From: DAOTTX01 sp034437515 | GTDB taxonomy: Bacteria > Chloroflexota > Anaerolineae > Aggregatilineales > Phototrophicaceae | Assembly: GCA_034437515.1 (NCBI GenBank) | Contig: DAOTTX010000247.1 | Location: 15,709 to 79,708, forward strand | Reading direction: 5' to 3' | DNA: 64,000 nucleotides | Shown: piece after piece, positions 25,393-33,817 of the stretch | Layout of the letters: each line of letters opens with the position of its first letter | Numbering within the stretch: the stretch's first letter is position 1 | Translations under genes and position numbers: made by a program | Notes under the pieces: model-generated | The model's database searches: none | What the model was told of the DNA's origin: nothing | What the model saw: the letters and a program-made list of their open reading frames with translations, nothing else

Positions 25393-27881
25393 TGTTCGTC
25401 CTCAGTTAGCATACGACGTAAAATTTTCCCGACAAATGATTTAGGAATTTCGGAACGAAACTCGATCTCCCAGGGGACGGCATAGACTTCGAGCCGTTTT
25501 TGGCATAGATCGAGCAGTTCTTCTTTGGAGAGTTTACTGTTGGGGCGGGGCACCACAAAGGCTTTAACACGCTGTCCGTCTTCGGTGCCGACGCCAATCA
25601 CGGCTGCTTCTAAGACCTTGCTGTTTTCGTAAAGCACTTCTTCGACATCGCGTGGGTAGACGCTGTATTCGCCTGCCATGATCGTATCACGCTTACGGCT
25701 GATAATTTTGAAATAGCCATCGCTGTCCATTACAGCGACATCACCTGTGTGCAACCAACCATCTTCAATCATCGTCTCATCTATCGGCTTTGTTTCTTCG
25801 GCCCAGTAACCCTGCATAATCTGCGGCCCCCGGATGACCAATTCTCCAATTTGACCGGACGGTAAATCTTCCCCATTGGTCAGATCGACGATCTTGGCAT
25901 CGGTATTCGGGATGGGCACACCAATCGACCCTATTTTACGCACGCCGTAAAGCGGATTGGCATGAGTGATTGGTGAACATTCCGTGAGGCCATAACCTTC
26001 GACCAGGCGACCCCGGGTTAGCTTTTCGAAGCCCTCCTGTACTTCAATCGGCAGGGGAGCCGCACCGCTAATGCAGGCTTTGATGGACGAAAGGCCATAG
26101 CTGCGGACATGAGGTGCATTATTGATCGCGTTGTATATCGCTGGCACACCGGGGAAGATGGTTGGCTTGTAATTTTTGATATGATCTAACACCTGCTTGA
26201 GTTCAAATGCTGGTAATAGCACGATGGTCGCTGCCAGGGCGATAGGCACGTTCATGGCGCTCGTCATGCCGTAGCTATGTGACAAGGGAAGTACGGAGAG
26301 AAAGGTTTCCTCGCCATACTGCAAATCCGGCACCCAATGGCGTGTTTGCATCGCATTTGCGACCAGATTTTCATGGGTCAAGCAGACGCCTTTGGGTTCC
26401 TCTGTGGTGCCGCTGGTGTAGATGATAGCGGCGAGACTGGCGTAGTCGACCTCGATGTTAGGCGGCATTTCGGAGGCTTCATCCATCAACCGCGACATCG
26501 TGTAGCCGAGTTCGTAAGTTGTGGATTTGTCTTCTTTGGCCTCACTTTCGACCAGATCATGGTATTTGCTGGCAGCGATGATGTCTCGAATGCCGGAAAA
26601 CACGGTTGCTTCTACAGGCGTTTCCTTCTGAATGGTTTCTGCGAGTTCCGCATAAGAACGCAGCGCGATGAAGACTTTGGCGCTGGTCTGCTGTGCATAT
26701 TGGATGATCTGTTCTTGATCCGCGTCTGGATTTGGCAGTACGACGACACCCCCCGCTCGCAGCGCCGCGTAGTAAGCGATGATGAACGTGGGTGAATTTG
26801 GCAAGACGATGAGCACGCGATCACCGGAACGGATGCCTAACCCTTGCAGAGAATGTGCAAACTGGTTGACCTTCGCGTTCAGGTCTTTGTAACTCAGTTT
26901 TTGACCGTAGAAAATGGTAGCGGTTTTCTTCGGTACCCAATCTGCCGCGCTTTCCAGGAACTTATCCAGCGAACGGCGCGGTACCGGAATTGTGCGCGGT
27001 GTTTCCGCACTGTAGCTATTTAACCAGGGACGTTGCTTGAGGAGCTGGTCAGACTCGACGTCTGCATCCCGCCAGGATTGTTTGCTCTGCCCCTCGTCAA
27101 TGAACCGTTCGATGGCACGATTCACCGCGTCATAGCGTTCAAGTTGCACTTTATGCTTGGCAGTGCCAATATCGGAAACTTCCGCGCCGGGGATCATCTT
27201 CCCGACTTCCTCAAACACATGGCGAGGGAAGTAAGTATCATATTGACCAGTGATGATAAGGGTTTCAGTCGTAATGTTGCGTAGCAGCGGCCAACCCTTC
27301 CATTTGCGCATATTGTTGAACATCATCCGCTTCATCACATGGATTTCGGCGTTCCACTTCGGGCGGTATTCCCACCACAAACGGTAAAAGGCACTGGGGA
27401 TGCGATAGGCCCAGTTCGCCGCACCGGGTAGGGGATATTCGCCAGCCGTTGCGATCAACACCAGCTTTTCCAAACGGTCTGGGTGTGCATTGGCATATTC
27501 CACACAGACCGAACCGCCGAAAGAATGACCAACGAGGATAAATTTCTCCGGCACATCGAGGGTTTCGACGATGTTGTGCAAATCATCGACCAATTCTTGC
27601 ATGGTGTAGTGTGTGTAAGGGGCATCACTCTGCCCATGCCCGCGCAGATCGGGTACGATCACCCGGTAATTGAGTGCAAAGTGATTGATCTGATACTCCC
27701 ATGTTTCTGCGCAGCCCGCATAGCCATGTAAGAACACGATGGTTTTTTCGATACCCTCAGGCCACATATCAATGGTGCTCAGGTTCATTCCTTCAAGGCC
27801 GTGAATGGGCACTTCCACTCGATAAAGGTTGAAATCGAGTTGTAGGGCTTTACGTTTGAGGCCGCGTAACTTTTTTTTCAT
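25389..27881 (-). CDS. Fused alpha/beta hydrolase - AMP-forming acyl-CoA ligase
   Basis: 830 residues from the ATG at 27881 (AGGTTGA upstream; a TTG at 27890 is rejected). Residues 1-270 form an alpha/beta hydrolase with the oxyanion HGYAG, nucleophile GHSFGG, an Asp in TGQYDTYF and a His in TAKHKV. Residues about 310-830 form an adenylate-forming ligase with the P-loop YTSGTTEEPKGV, a GYGLTE motif, a GDVAV segment and the C-terminal Lys in SFVGKILRR. The hydrolase may free an acyl group that the ligase activates to acyl-AMP and acyl-CoA. The Ser nucleophile argues against an OleB-type olefin enzyme. It precedes and overlaps the patatin gene. Confidence 0.88.
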   Translation of the reverse strand: MKKKLRGLKRKALQLDFNLYRVEVPIHGLEGMNLSTIDMWPEGIEKTIVFLHGYAGCAETWEYQINHFALNYRVIVPDLRGHGQSDAPYTHYTMQELVDDLHNIVETLDVPEKFILVGHSFGGSVCVEYANAHPDRLEKLVLIATAGEYPLPGAANWAYRIPSAFYRLWWEYRPKWNAEIHVMKRMMFNNMRKWKGWPLLRNITTETLIITGQYDTYFPRHVFEEVGKMIPGAEVSDIGTAKHKVQLERYDAVNRAIERFIDEGQSKQSWRDADVESDQLLKQRPWLNSYSAETPRTIPVPRRSLDKFLESAADWVPKKTATIFYGQKLSYKDLNAKVNQFAHSLQGLGIRSGDRVLIVLPNSPTFIIAYYAALRAGGVVVLPNPDADQEQIIQYAQQTSAKVFIALRSYAELAETIQKETPVEATVFSGIRDIIAASKYHDLVESEAKEDKSTTYELGYTMSRLMDEASEMPPNIEVDYASLAAIIYTSGTTEEPKGVCLTHENLVANAMQTRHWVPDLQYGEETFLSVLPLSHSYGMTSAMNVPIALAATIVLLPAFELKQVLDHIKNYKPTIFPGVPAIYNAINNAPHVRSYGLSSIKACISGAAPLPIEVQEGFEKLTRGRLVEGYGLTECSPITHANPLYGVRKIGSIGVPIPNTDAKIVDLTNGEDLPSGQIGELVIRGPQIMQGYWAEETKPIDETMIEDGWLHTGDVAVMDSDGYFKIISRKRDTIMAGEYSVYPRDVEEVLYENSKVLEAAVIGVGTEDGQRVKAFVVPRPNSKLSKEELLDLCQKRLEVYAVPWEIEFRSEIPKSFVGKILRRMLTEDEQ

Positions 27882-28069
27882 TATTTTCAACCTAATAGTC
27901 TAAACAAGTTCTCATTTTAATCTTGTGTGTTTTCGTAACTTGACTACGTCTAATAGATAACTAACGTCAATCTACCATAATATTTCATAAAATCACAATA
28001 ATCTGGGATCGCACCACTTGACGGCGGTCGCCCGTAATTTTGACCTATGCCAATCATGATTGAGGACCT

Positions 28070-29332
28070 ATGTCGATCAAAAGAATTGCTATTTTGAGCG
28101 TCCATACCAGCCCGTTAGCCGCTCTGGGCGAGAAGAAAACCGGCGGTATGAATGTCTATCTGCGCGAAGTCTCCCGGCAGTTCTCACAACGTGGCATCCA
28201 CGTAGATATTTATACCCGGTGTACGTCAGAAGATTTGCCTGCCGTCGATTATTCCCTGGCGGAAAATGTCCGCGTTATTTACCTTAATGCTGGGCCGCCG
28301 CAGGCACTTGACCCCGGTGAGGTCTATGCGCATCTACAACAATTCGCGGCACGGGTGATCGCCTTCAACACGATGGAAGGTGGGACGATTTATGACCTCA
28401 TCTTTAGCCATTACTGGTTAAGCGGTTGGGTGGCGTACAAGCTCAATGAGGTGTGGGGAACGCCAATCGTGCATATGTTTCACACGCTAGGGCACATGAA
28501 AAACCGCATCGCCTCCAAAGTGCCGACCCTCTTTGACGAACGAGTGACGACTGAGACACAAATCGTTGAATGGGCAGATCGCATCGTCGCGGCGACGGAA
28601 GCCGAGCAATCACAGTTATTGTGGTTATATCGTGCGGATCGCCGTAAGATTGTGATCGTATCACCCGGTGTTGATGCGGATCGCTTTAAGCCGGTTTCAC
28701 AAAAAGCTGCCAGAGAGCAACTTGCTATTGATGACGACTGTAATCTGCTGCTGTTCGTCGGTCGCATTGAACCGCTCAAAGCAATTGACACCATCATCCA
28801 GGCGATTGATACAATCCGTGCGGATAAGCCGCACTTACTTGACCAGCTCTGTTTCTCTGTGATCGGCGGTGATCCTGATAACCCGGCAGATACTGAAATT
28901 CAACGGTTGCAGGCACTCGTAAAAGACCTGGATTTAGATCGTGTGGTGCGGTTCCTCGGCGCGAAAGACCATAGTTTGCTGCCGCTGTACTATTCGGCGG
29001 CCTCAGCCGTAATCATCCCCTCGGATTACGAATCTTTCGGTATGGTCGCGCTTGAAGCGATGTCTTCCGGTACGCCAGTCATCGCAACCGAGGTCGGCGG
29101 GTTGGCGTTTCTGGTGCGTGACCAATCGACGGGCTTTCTGGTTCCCTCGCGTGACCCTGCGGCTATTGCGGAAAGTATCATTATGTTGCTAACACAACCG
29201 GAAAAACAAAAATCGCTCGGTCAGAATGCGGCTGCACTCGCCGAGCAGTATAGCTGGTCGAAGATTACAGATCGTCTGTTAGAGGTCTTTGGCGACGTGT
29301 TAAAGTCGCAATCTAACCTCCGTATGCGTTAG
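28070..29332 (+). CDS. Glycosyltransferase family 4, MshA/sucrose-phosphate-synthase-like
   Basis: 420 residues with a GT-B fold. The N-terminus has the KKTGGMNVYL loop of MshA and sucrose-phosphate synthase types, and the C-terminal half has SDYESFGMVALEAMSSGTP with the E-x7-E donor motif. A GAGG site lies six bases before the ATG. The MshA resemblance is only family level; no other mycothiol gene is seen in the window, so the acceptor is unknown. The 188 bases upstream are AT-rich and likely hold divergent promoters. Its end overlaps the converging hypothetical by 20 bases. Confidence 0.88.
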   Translation: MSIKRIAILSVHTSPLAALGEKKTGGMNVYLREVSRQFSQRGIHVDIYTRCTSEDLPAVDYSLAENVRVIYLNAGPPQALDPGEVYAHLQQFAARVIAFNTMEGGTIYDLIFSHYWLSGWVAYKLNEVWGTPIVHMFHTLGHMKNRIASKVPTLFDERVTTETQIVEWADRIVAATEAEQSQLLWLYRADRRKIVIVSPGVDADRFKPVSQKAAREQLAIDDDCNLLLFVGRIEPLKAIDTIIQAIDTIRADKPHLLDQLCFSVIGGDPDNPADTEIQRLQALVKDLDLDRVVRFLGAKDHSLLPLYYSAASAVIIPSDYESFGMVALEAMSSGTPVIATEVGGLAFLVRDQSTGFLVPSRDPAAIAESIIMLLTQPEKQKSLGQNAAALAEQYSWSKITDRLLEVFGDVLKSQSNLRMR

Positions 29333-29621
29333 GCGTATCCGCGACAGTGCGTTCGAGATATGGCTCGTTGTCCTGAATATCGACCGCATCGTCTTCGTCG
29401 ATTGTTTTTTGTCCTTTGTGGTAAAGCACATTATTGAACCCATCATAGCGATAGCGACGGTTCACCCATCCATAACGATGATGACGAAACACGACATTAA
29501 ACTGTACGGATTCGTCTTTCTCGATGATTTTTTCGTCAACAATCCACACCGGTGCATATTGTTCGAGATGCGGGATTGCTTTTGCATCGCGTTTGCTACG
29601 AATTTCTTCGGCTTTGTCCAT
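29313..29621 (-). CDS. Hypothetical protein
   Basis: 102 residues, soluble and charged, with an aromatic and Arg-rich core (RHHRYGWVNRRYRYD) and an acidic segment (DEDDAVD). A GAGGAG ribosome site lies about 10 bases before the ATG at 29621, which supports translation. I do not recognise a family. It is convergent with the GT4 gene and divergent from the arginine operon. Confidence 0.6.
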   Translation of the reverse strand: MDKAEEIRSKRDAKAIPHLEQYAPVWIVDEKIIEKDESVQFNVVFRHHRYGWVNRRYRYDGFNNVLYHKGQKTIDEDDAVDIQDNEPYLERTVADTPNAYGG

Positions 29622-29715
29622 CGCCCGGTTACTCCTCAGTGTCTTTAGATCGACAATATTCTAACGATATATTCGATAGTATAACAAATAATCGCTTGAT
29701 AAGAGATCGAACTGC

Positions 29716-29743
29716 TTGACTTTCGGTGGTAACACGTTATGCT
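29716..29743 (+). promoter_or_regulatory. Promoter of the argGH operon
   Basis: TTGACT (29716-29721), a 16-base spacer, and TATGCT (29738-29743). The predicted start falls about 29750, immediately before the leader ATG, so the leader mRNA may be nearly leaderless. Confidence 0.65.
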
Positions 29744-29750
29744 TGTCTGC

Positions 29751-29831
29751 ATGATGAACTTTTCAGCCATCCGTCACGAACGTCGCCGCCGTACCAGAGA
29801 CAAAGGGTTCGGGGTACTTTTGCTTCAGTAG
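29751..29831 (+). CDS. Arginine-rich leader peptide of the argG attenuator
   Basis: A 26-codon frame starting ATG ATG and ending TAG. Its central part reads IRHERRRRTRDK and contains six Arg codons, four of them consecutive (CGT CGC CGC CGT, 29781-29792). It ends about 27 bases before an intrinsic terminator that precedes argG. Stalling at the Arg codons when arginine is scarce would leave 29806-29817 free. This matches the arrangement of classic leader-peptide attenuators such as those of his and phe operons. It is too short for routine gene finders. Predicted from sequence only. Confidence 0.75.
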   Translation: MMNFSAIRHERRRRTRDKGFGVLLLQ

Positions 29832-29886
29832 CGAATGGCGCAAAATCTGGATGCGATGACCCCGGAGTTGGTTCGGGGTCTTTTTA
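29806..29886 (+). promoter_or_regulatory. argG transcription attenuator (antiterminator/terminator)
   Basis: The terminator is a nine-pair stem (29858-29866 with 29872-29880, one G-T pair), loop of five, then five T. A competing helix pairs 29808-29815 (TTCGGGGT) with 29859-29866 (ACCCCGGA), which would block the terminator. The stretch 29806-29815 nearly copies the 3' arm of the terminator. A third, protecting pairing of 29791-29795 with 29813-29817 (GTACC/GGTAC) overlaps the end of the Arg codon run. These three mutually exclusive helices are what attenuation requires. Confidence 0.75.
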
Positions 29887-29903
29887 TTTATGGAGGTAAC
29901 ACA

Positions 29904-31163
29904 ATGAGTGACATCAAGAAGGTCGTATTGGCTTATAGCGGTGGTCTGGACACATCCGTAATCGTCCCCTGGCTGCGGAATAACTACAACAACTGTGAGG
30001 TGATTTGTTTTTGCGCCGACCTCGGACAGGAAGAAGAACTTGACGGTCTGGAAGAAAAGGCACTGCAATCGGGCGCGAGTAAACTCTATATTCGTGACCT
30101 GTGTGAGGAATTTCTGAGTGATTTTGTCTTCCCGACGATGAAAGCCGGTGCGGTCTACGAGCGTGAATACTTGCTTGGGACATCGTTTGCCCGTCCGTTG
30201 ATCGGTAAGCATCTGGTTGAAATTGCCGAAGAAGAAGGCGCGGACGCCATCGCGCATGGCTGCACGGGCAAGGGCAACGATCAGGTACGCTTTGAACTGA
30301 CGGTCATGGCGCTCAATCCTAAGCTCAAGGTGATTGCCCCCTGGCGTGAATGGGACATCCGCAGCCGTGAAGATGCGCTAGCCTACGCACAAGAGTTCAA
30401 TATTCCCGTTTCTCATACGGAAAAAGACATCTACAGCCGGGATCGCAATATCTTCCATCTGAGCCACGAAGGGGGCTTGCTGGAAAATCCCTGGAACGAG
30501 CCAGACGACTCCATGTATCAGTTGAGCGTCAGCCCGGAAGCCGCACCCGACGAACCGGCATATGTCGAGATTAGCTTCGAGAAGGGGGATCCGGTGGCGG
30601 TCGATGGTCAGGCGTTTGGCGCGGTAGAACTCTATCGCAAGCTGAACGTACTGGCGGGCAAGCACGCCATCGGACGTGCCGACATCGTAGAAAACCGGCT
30701 CGTCGGTATGAAAAGCCATGGTGTCTACGAGACACCTGCCGGAACGCTCCTGCTCAAAGCGCATCAGGCGCTGGAAAGCATCACGATGGACAAGCATACG
30801 ATGCACTACAAAGATTTTGTCGCCGTGAAGTACGCGGAGTTGGTTTACAACGGTATGTGGTACACCCGGCTGCGCGAGGCGTTAGATGCCTTTGTCGAGG
30901 TCACGCAGGAGCAGGTTACCGGGACGGTGCGCCTCAAACTGTACAAGGGCAACATTATCATTGCTGGCCGCCAGAGTGACTACAGCCTTTACCGTGAGGA
31001 TTTCGCATCTTTTGGTGAGGAAGACGTGTATAACCAGAAAGACGCTGAAGGCTTTATCACGCTGTTCGGTCTGCCGATGAAAGTCGAGGCTTTGCTGAAC
31101 ATAGATGGTGGTGGGCAAAGTCGCTATCGTCAACCGGATTACAGCAAGTTCAAACGGGATTAG
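29904..31163 (+). CDS. argG: Argininosuccinate synthase
   Basis: 419 residues from the ATG at 29904, which has GGAGGT nine bases upstream. An in-frame upstream ATG at 29835 would read through the terminator and is rejected. The N-terminal ATP-pyrophosphatase loop YSGGLDTSV and the conserved [14 protein letters not shown] segment identify the enzyme that joins citrulline and aspartate using ATP. argH follows after two bases. Expression is probably controlled by the arginine leader upstream. Confidence 0.97.
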   Translation: MSDIKKVVLAYSGGLDTSVIVPWLRNNYNNCEVICFCADLGQEEELDGLEEKALQSGASKLYIRDLCEEFLSDFVFPTMKAGAVYEREYLLGTSFARPLIGKHLVEIAEEEGADAIAHGCTGKGNDQVRFELTVMALNPKLKVIAPWREWDIRSREDALAYAQEFNIPVSHTEKDIYSRDRNIFHLSHEGGLLENPWNEPDDSMYQLSVSPEAAPDEPAYVEISFEKGDPVAVDGQAFGAVELYRKLNVLAGKHAIGRADIVENRLVGMKSHGVYETPAGTLLLKAHQALESITMDKHTMHYKDFVAVKYAELVYNGMWYTRLREALDAFVEVTQEQVTGTVRLKLYKGNIIIAGRQSDYSLYREDFASFGEEDVYNQKDAEGFITLFGLPMKVEALLNIDGGGQSRYRQPDYSKFKRD

Positions 31164-31165
31164 CG

Positions 31166-32533
31166 ATGAAATTATGGGGCGGACGGTTCGCGCAGGAAGC
31201 GAACGAGAATCTGCGACGGTTGAATGACAGCATCGGTTATGACCGTCGCATGTATGCTGAGGACATCCAGGGAAGCATCGCTTATGCTGAGGCGCTGGCG
31301 TCGGCTGGCGTCATCAGTGTAGGTGAGAGTGAACAGATCGTCGCCGGTCTTGAAAAAGTCAAAGCCGAATTCGATGATGGGTCATTCCGGATTGCTGATG
31401 GTGATGAGGACATCCATACGGCGGTAGAGCGTCGCCTGACGGAAATTGTCGGCGCGGTCGGTGGCAAACTGCACACCGGGCGCAGCCGTAACGATCAAGT
31501 CGCAACGGATTTTCGTCTGTGGACAATGCAGGCGATTGACCGTATTGACGCACTTATCGAACGGTTGCAAGCAGCGATCATCGAGCAGGCGGAGCCACAC
31601 ACCGAAACAATTATGCCGGGGTATACGCATTTGCAACCGGCGCAGCCGGTCACCGCTGCCCACTGGCTGATGAGTTTCTTCTGGATGTTACTCCGTGACC
31701 GTGATCGCCTGCGTGACGCTCGCCAACGCATGGCGGTGCTGCCGCTAGGGGCGGGGGCGCTCGCCGGAACGCCGTTTCCCGTTGATCGGCAGAAGATCAC
31801 AGAAAAGCTCGGATTTAATTCGTATAGTCATAATTCATTAGACGCTGTAAGTGATCGAGACTTTGTAATTGAGACGATTTTTACGTTTGCGCTGCTTGGA
31901 TCACATCTCAGTCGGCTCGCTGAGGACGTTATCATCTACAGCAACCCGGCGTTTGGATTTATCACGCTGGATGATCGTTACAGTACGGGTTCAAGTTTGA
32001 TGCCACAAAAACGCAACGCTGACCCAATGGAATTGACAAGAGGGAAGGCCGGCCGGTTAAATGGTCAGCTCGCGGGTTTGATGACGACGCTCAAGGGACT
32101 GCCAAGTGGGTATAACAAAGATCTGCAAGAGGACAAAGAAAGTTTGTTCGACGCTTTCGACACGTTAAACGATCTGCTACCGGTCGTCACGGGTGTCATC
32201 GCAACTTTGCAACTCAACCGCGCAAATATGCGTGCCGCCCTTCAGGATGAAATGCTGGCGACTGATCTTGCCGACTACCTGGTCGAGAAGGGAATGCCGT
32301 TCCGCGAAGCACACCATGTCATAGGGCAGGTCGTGCAATTTTGTAGTGAGAATGATCTGACATTGACGCAACTGACGACAGAACAGTTACGGCAAATTTC
32401 GGAGTTATTCACTGAGGACGTCCATACCATGCTCAGCTTCGAACAATCAGTTGCAAAGCGACGTACTGCCGGCGGCACCGCGCCCGATGCCGTCCGCGAA
32501 CAGATTAAGCAAGCGAAAAAATATATGGGTTAG
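31166..32533 (+). CDS. argH: Argininosuccinate lyase
   Basis: 455 residues, standard length. The start MKLWGGRF, the HTGRSRNDQVATD segment and the superfamily signature GSSLMPQKRN are all present. It splits argininosuccinate into arginine and fumarate, the last step of arginine synthesis. It starts two bases after argG and shares its promoter and attenuator. Confidence 0.97.
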   Translation: MKLWGGRFAQEANENLRRLNDSIGYDRRMYAEDIQGSIAYAEALASAGVISVGESEQIVAGLEKVKAEFDDGSFRIADGDEDIHTAVERRLTEIVGAVGGKLHTGRSRNDQVATDFRLWTMQAIDRIDALIERLQAAIIEQAEPHTETIMPGYTHLQPAQPVTAAHWLMSFFWMLLRDRDRLRDARQRMAVLPLGAGALAGTPFPVDRQKITEKLGFNSYSHNSLDAVSDRDFVIETIFTFALLGSHLSRLAEDVIIYSNPAFGFITLDDRYSTGSSLMPQKRNADPMELTRGKAGRLNGQLAGLMTTLKGLPSGYNKDLQEDKESLFDAFDTLNDLLPVVTGVIATLQLNRANMRAALQDEMLATDLADYLVEKGMPFREAHHVIGQVVQFCSENDLTLTQLTTEQLRQISELFTEDVHTMLSFEQSVAKRRTAGGTAPDAVREQIKQAKKYMG

Positions 32534-32594
32534 CCAATCTGCACAAAAGATACGTGGTAACTTGTATGAACTTACGACAAGATCGATGAATTTG

Positions 32595-32623
32595 TTGACA
32601 TGGCCTCTAAAGCTGGTTAGGCT
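32595..32623 (+). promoter_or_regulatory. Promoter of the ilv/leu leader
   Basis: A perfect TTGACA box (32595-32600) is followed after 17 bases by TAGGCT, which keeps the three most conserved -10 positions. A better TATAGT (32623-32628) is too distant from that box. The predicted start is near 32630, giving a leader of about 220 bases before ilvE. Confidence 0.5.
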
Positions 32624-32657
32624 ATAGTTGATATACAAAACAGTTAGCAAGAGACAA

Positions 32658-32738
32658 ATGTACATAAACATCCTTTCCGCAAACATCATTATTAGTCTTG
32701 ACCTCGTAGTCCTCGTACTTATTGGCGATGGATTATAA
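32658..32738 (+). CDS. Ile/Leu/Val-rich leader peptide of the ilv/leu operon
   Basis: A 26-codon frame with 15 branched-chain residues (six Ile, six Leu, three Val). These include III at codons 10-12 and the run LVVLVLI at 16-22. It ends with TAA 41 bases before an intrinsic terminator that precedes ilvE. Its composition mirrors ilv and leu leader peptides of enterobacteria. The upstream ribosome site (AAGAGA) is weak. It is predicted from sequence; no expression evidence is available here. Confidence 0.78.
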   Translation: MYINILSANIIISLDLVVLVLIGDGL

Positions 32739-32808
32739 CGGCTTGGGCGGTTGCGGAAACGTACACTAACGACAACAGACAGTCTCCCAAGTCGGGAGAC
32801 TGTTTTTC
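32674..32808 (+). promoter_or_regulatory. ilv/leu transcription attenuator
   Basis: The terminator is a ten-pair perfect stem (32779-32788 with 32794-32803) with a five-base loop, followed by a T-run. Possible competing helices: a perfect nine-base pairing of leader codons 6-9 (32674-32682, TTTCCGCAA) with 32751-32759, and a pairing of 32741-32747 (GCTTGGG) with 32786-32792 that would open the terminator. Translation speed over the Ile/Leu/Val codons could choose between them. The exact switching order is less certain than for argG. Confidence 0.7.
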
Positions 32809-32849
32809 ATTTACAGACAATTTGTCATTTTTGCGAAAGGGTCTATCGA

Positions 32850-33788
32850 GTGAACACAAAATATATTTGGCGTAACGGTGAGTATGTTGCATGGGAAGAT
32901 GCGACCGTCCATGTCACCACACACGCACTGCATTATGGGTCGAGTGTATTTGAAGGCATCCGTGCCTATGCGACGCCAGATGGGCCAGCCGTTTTCCGGC
33001 TACGCCCGCATACGGATCGACTCGTTACCGGGTGCAAGATCGCACGGATCGAGATGCCGTATGCTGCTGAAGAACTTGATGAAGTCATCGTCAATATCGT
33101 GCGTATGAACGAGCATGAGTCAGCGTATATCCGTCCGTTGGTCTTTCGTGGGGCGGGGCCGCTAGGTCTGGAAGGCCGGGGTTGCCCTACAGAAGCAATA
33201 ATCTTGACGATGGATTGGGGTCGTTACTTGGGGAACGAAGCTATTGAGAACGGCGTCGATGTGCAGGTTAGTTCCTGGCGGCGGATTGCGCCGGATACGT
33301 TCGCATCGCTGGCGAAGATCGGCGGACAGTACATCAACAGTCAGTTCATCACGATGGAAGCCAAAGACAACGGCTTCACCGAGGGGATTGCGCTGGATGT
33401 CAATGGTTATGTGAGCGAAGGTGCCGGGGAGAACATCTTTGTGATTTCTAATGGCATCGTCTATACACCGGGGGCATGGGCTTCGATTTTGATGGGCATC
33501 ACACGCGATACGGTGCTGACACTGCTTGCTGATCTCGGTTATGAAGTGCGTTATGAACCAATCGCCCGTGAGATGCTCTACATGGCGGATGAACTCTTCT
33601 TTACCGGAACGGCTGCGGAAATTACGCCGATTCGCTCGGTGGATCGCCTGCAAGTCGGCGAAGGTAAACCCGGCCCAATTACGAAGGCCATACAGAAGGA
33701 ATTTTTCGATATTACATCCGGTAAAGTGCCGGATCGACACAATTGGTTGACGCATGTCAAGCATTCAGAACCAACTACTGGTGATTAA
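32850..33788 (+). CDS. ilvE: Branched-chain amino acid aminotransferase
   Basis: 312 residues from the GTG at 32850, which has AAAGGG ten bases upstream; a longer in-frame extension to 32751 would read through the terminator. A class IV PLP aminotransferase with HYGSSVFEGIRAY near the N-terminus and GYVSEGAGENIF later. It does the last amination for Ile, Leu and Val. It is the first structural gene of a nine-gene cluster controlled by the upstream leader. Confidence 0.95.
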   Translation: MNTKYIWRNGEYVAWEDATVHVTTHALHYGSSVFEGIRAYATPDGPAVFRLRPHTDRLVTGCKIARIEMPYAAEELDEVIVNIVRMNEHESAYIRPLVFRGAGPLGLEGRGCPTEAIILTMDWGRYLGNEAIENGVDVQVSSWRRIAPDTFASLAKIGGQYINSQFITMEAKDNGFTEGIALDVNGYVSEGAGENIFVISNGIVYTPGAWASILMGITRDTVLTLLADLGYEVRYEPIAREMLYMADELFFTGTAAEITPIRSVDRLQVGEGKPGPITKAIQKEFFDITSGKVPDRHNWLTHVKHSEPTTGD

Positions 33789-33817
33789 ATCGTATATATG
33801 ATTGAGGAGAAAACGAA

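Noticed and set aside
25389..27881. OleBC-type olefin synthesis fusion
   Set aside because: The hydrolase has a Ser nucleophile rather than Asp, the ligase P-loop fits acyl-CoA ligases, and no OleA or OleD genes are present.
25389..27881. DltA-like ligase for the carrier protein at 14977
   Set aside because: About 10 kb away, fused to a hydrolase and closer to fatty acyl-CoA ligases; no evidence of a link.
28070..29332. True MshA of mycothiol synthesis
   Set aside because: Only family-level resemblance and no other mycothiol genes in the window.
29835..29903. N-terminal extension of argG
   Set aside because: It would translate through the terminator hairpin; the ATG at 29904 has a strong ribosome site and matches the family start.
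32751..32849. N-terminal extension of ilvE
   Set aside because: It runs through the attenuator hairpin and is not family sequence; GTG 32850 fits length and ribosome site.
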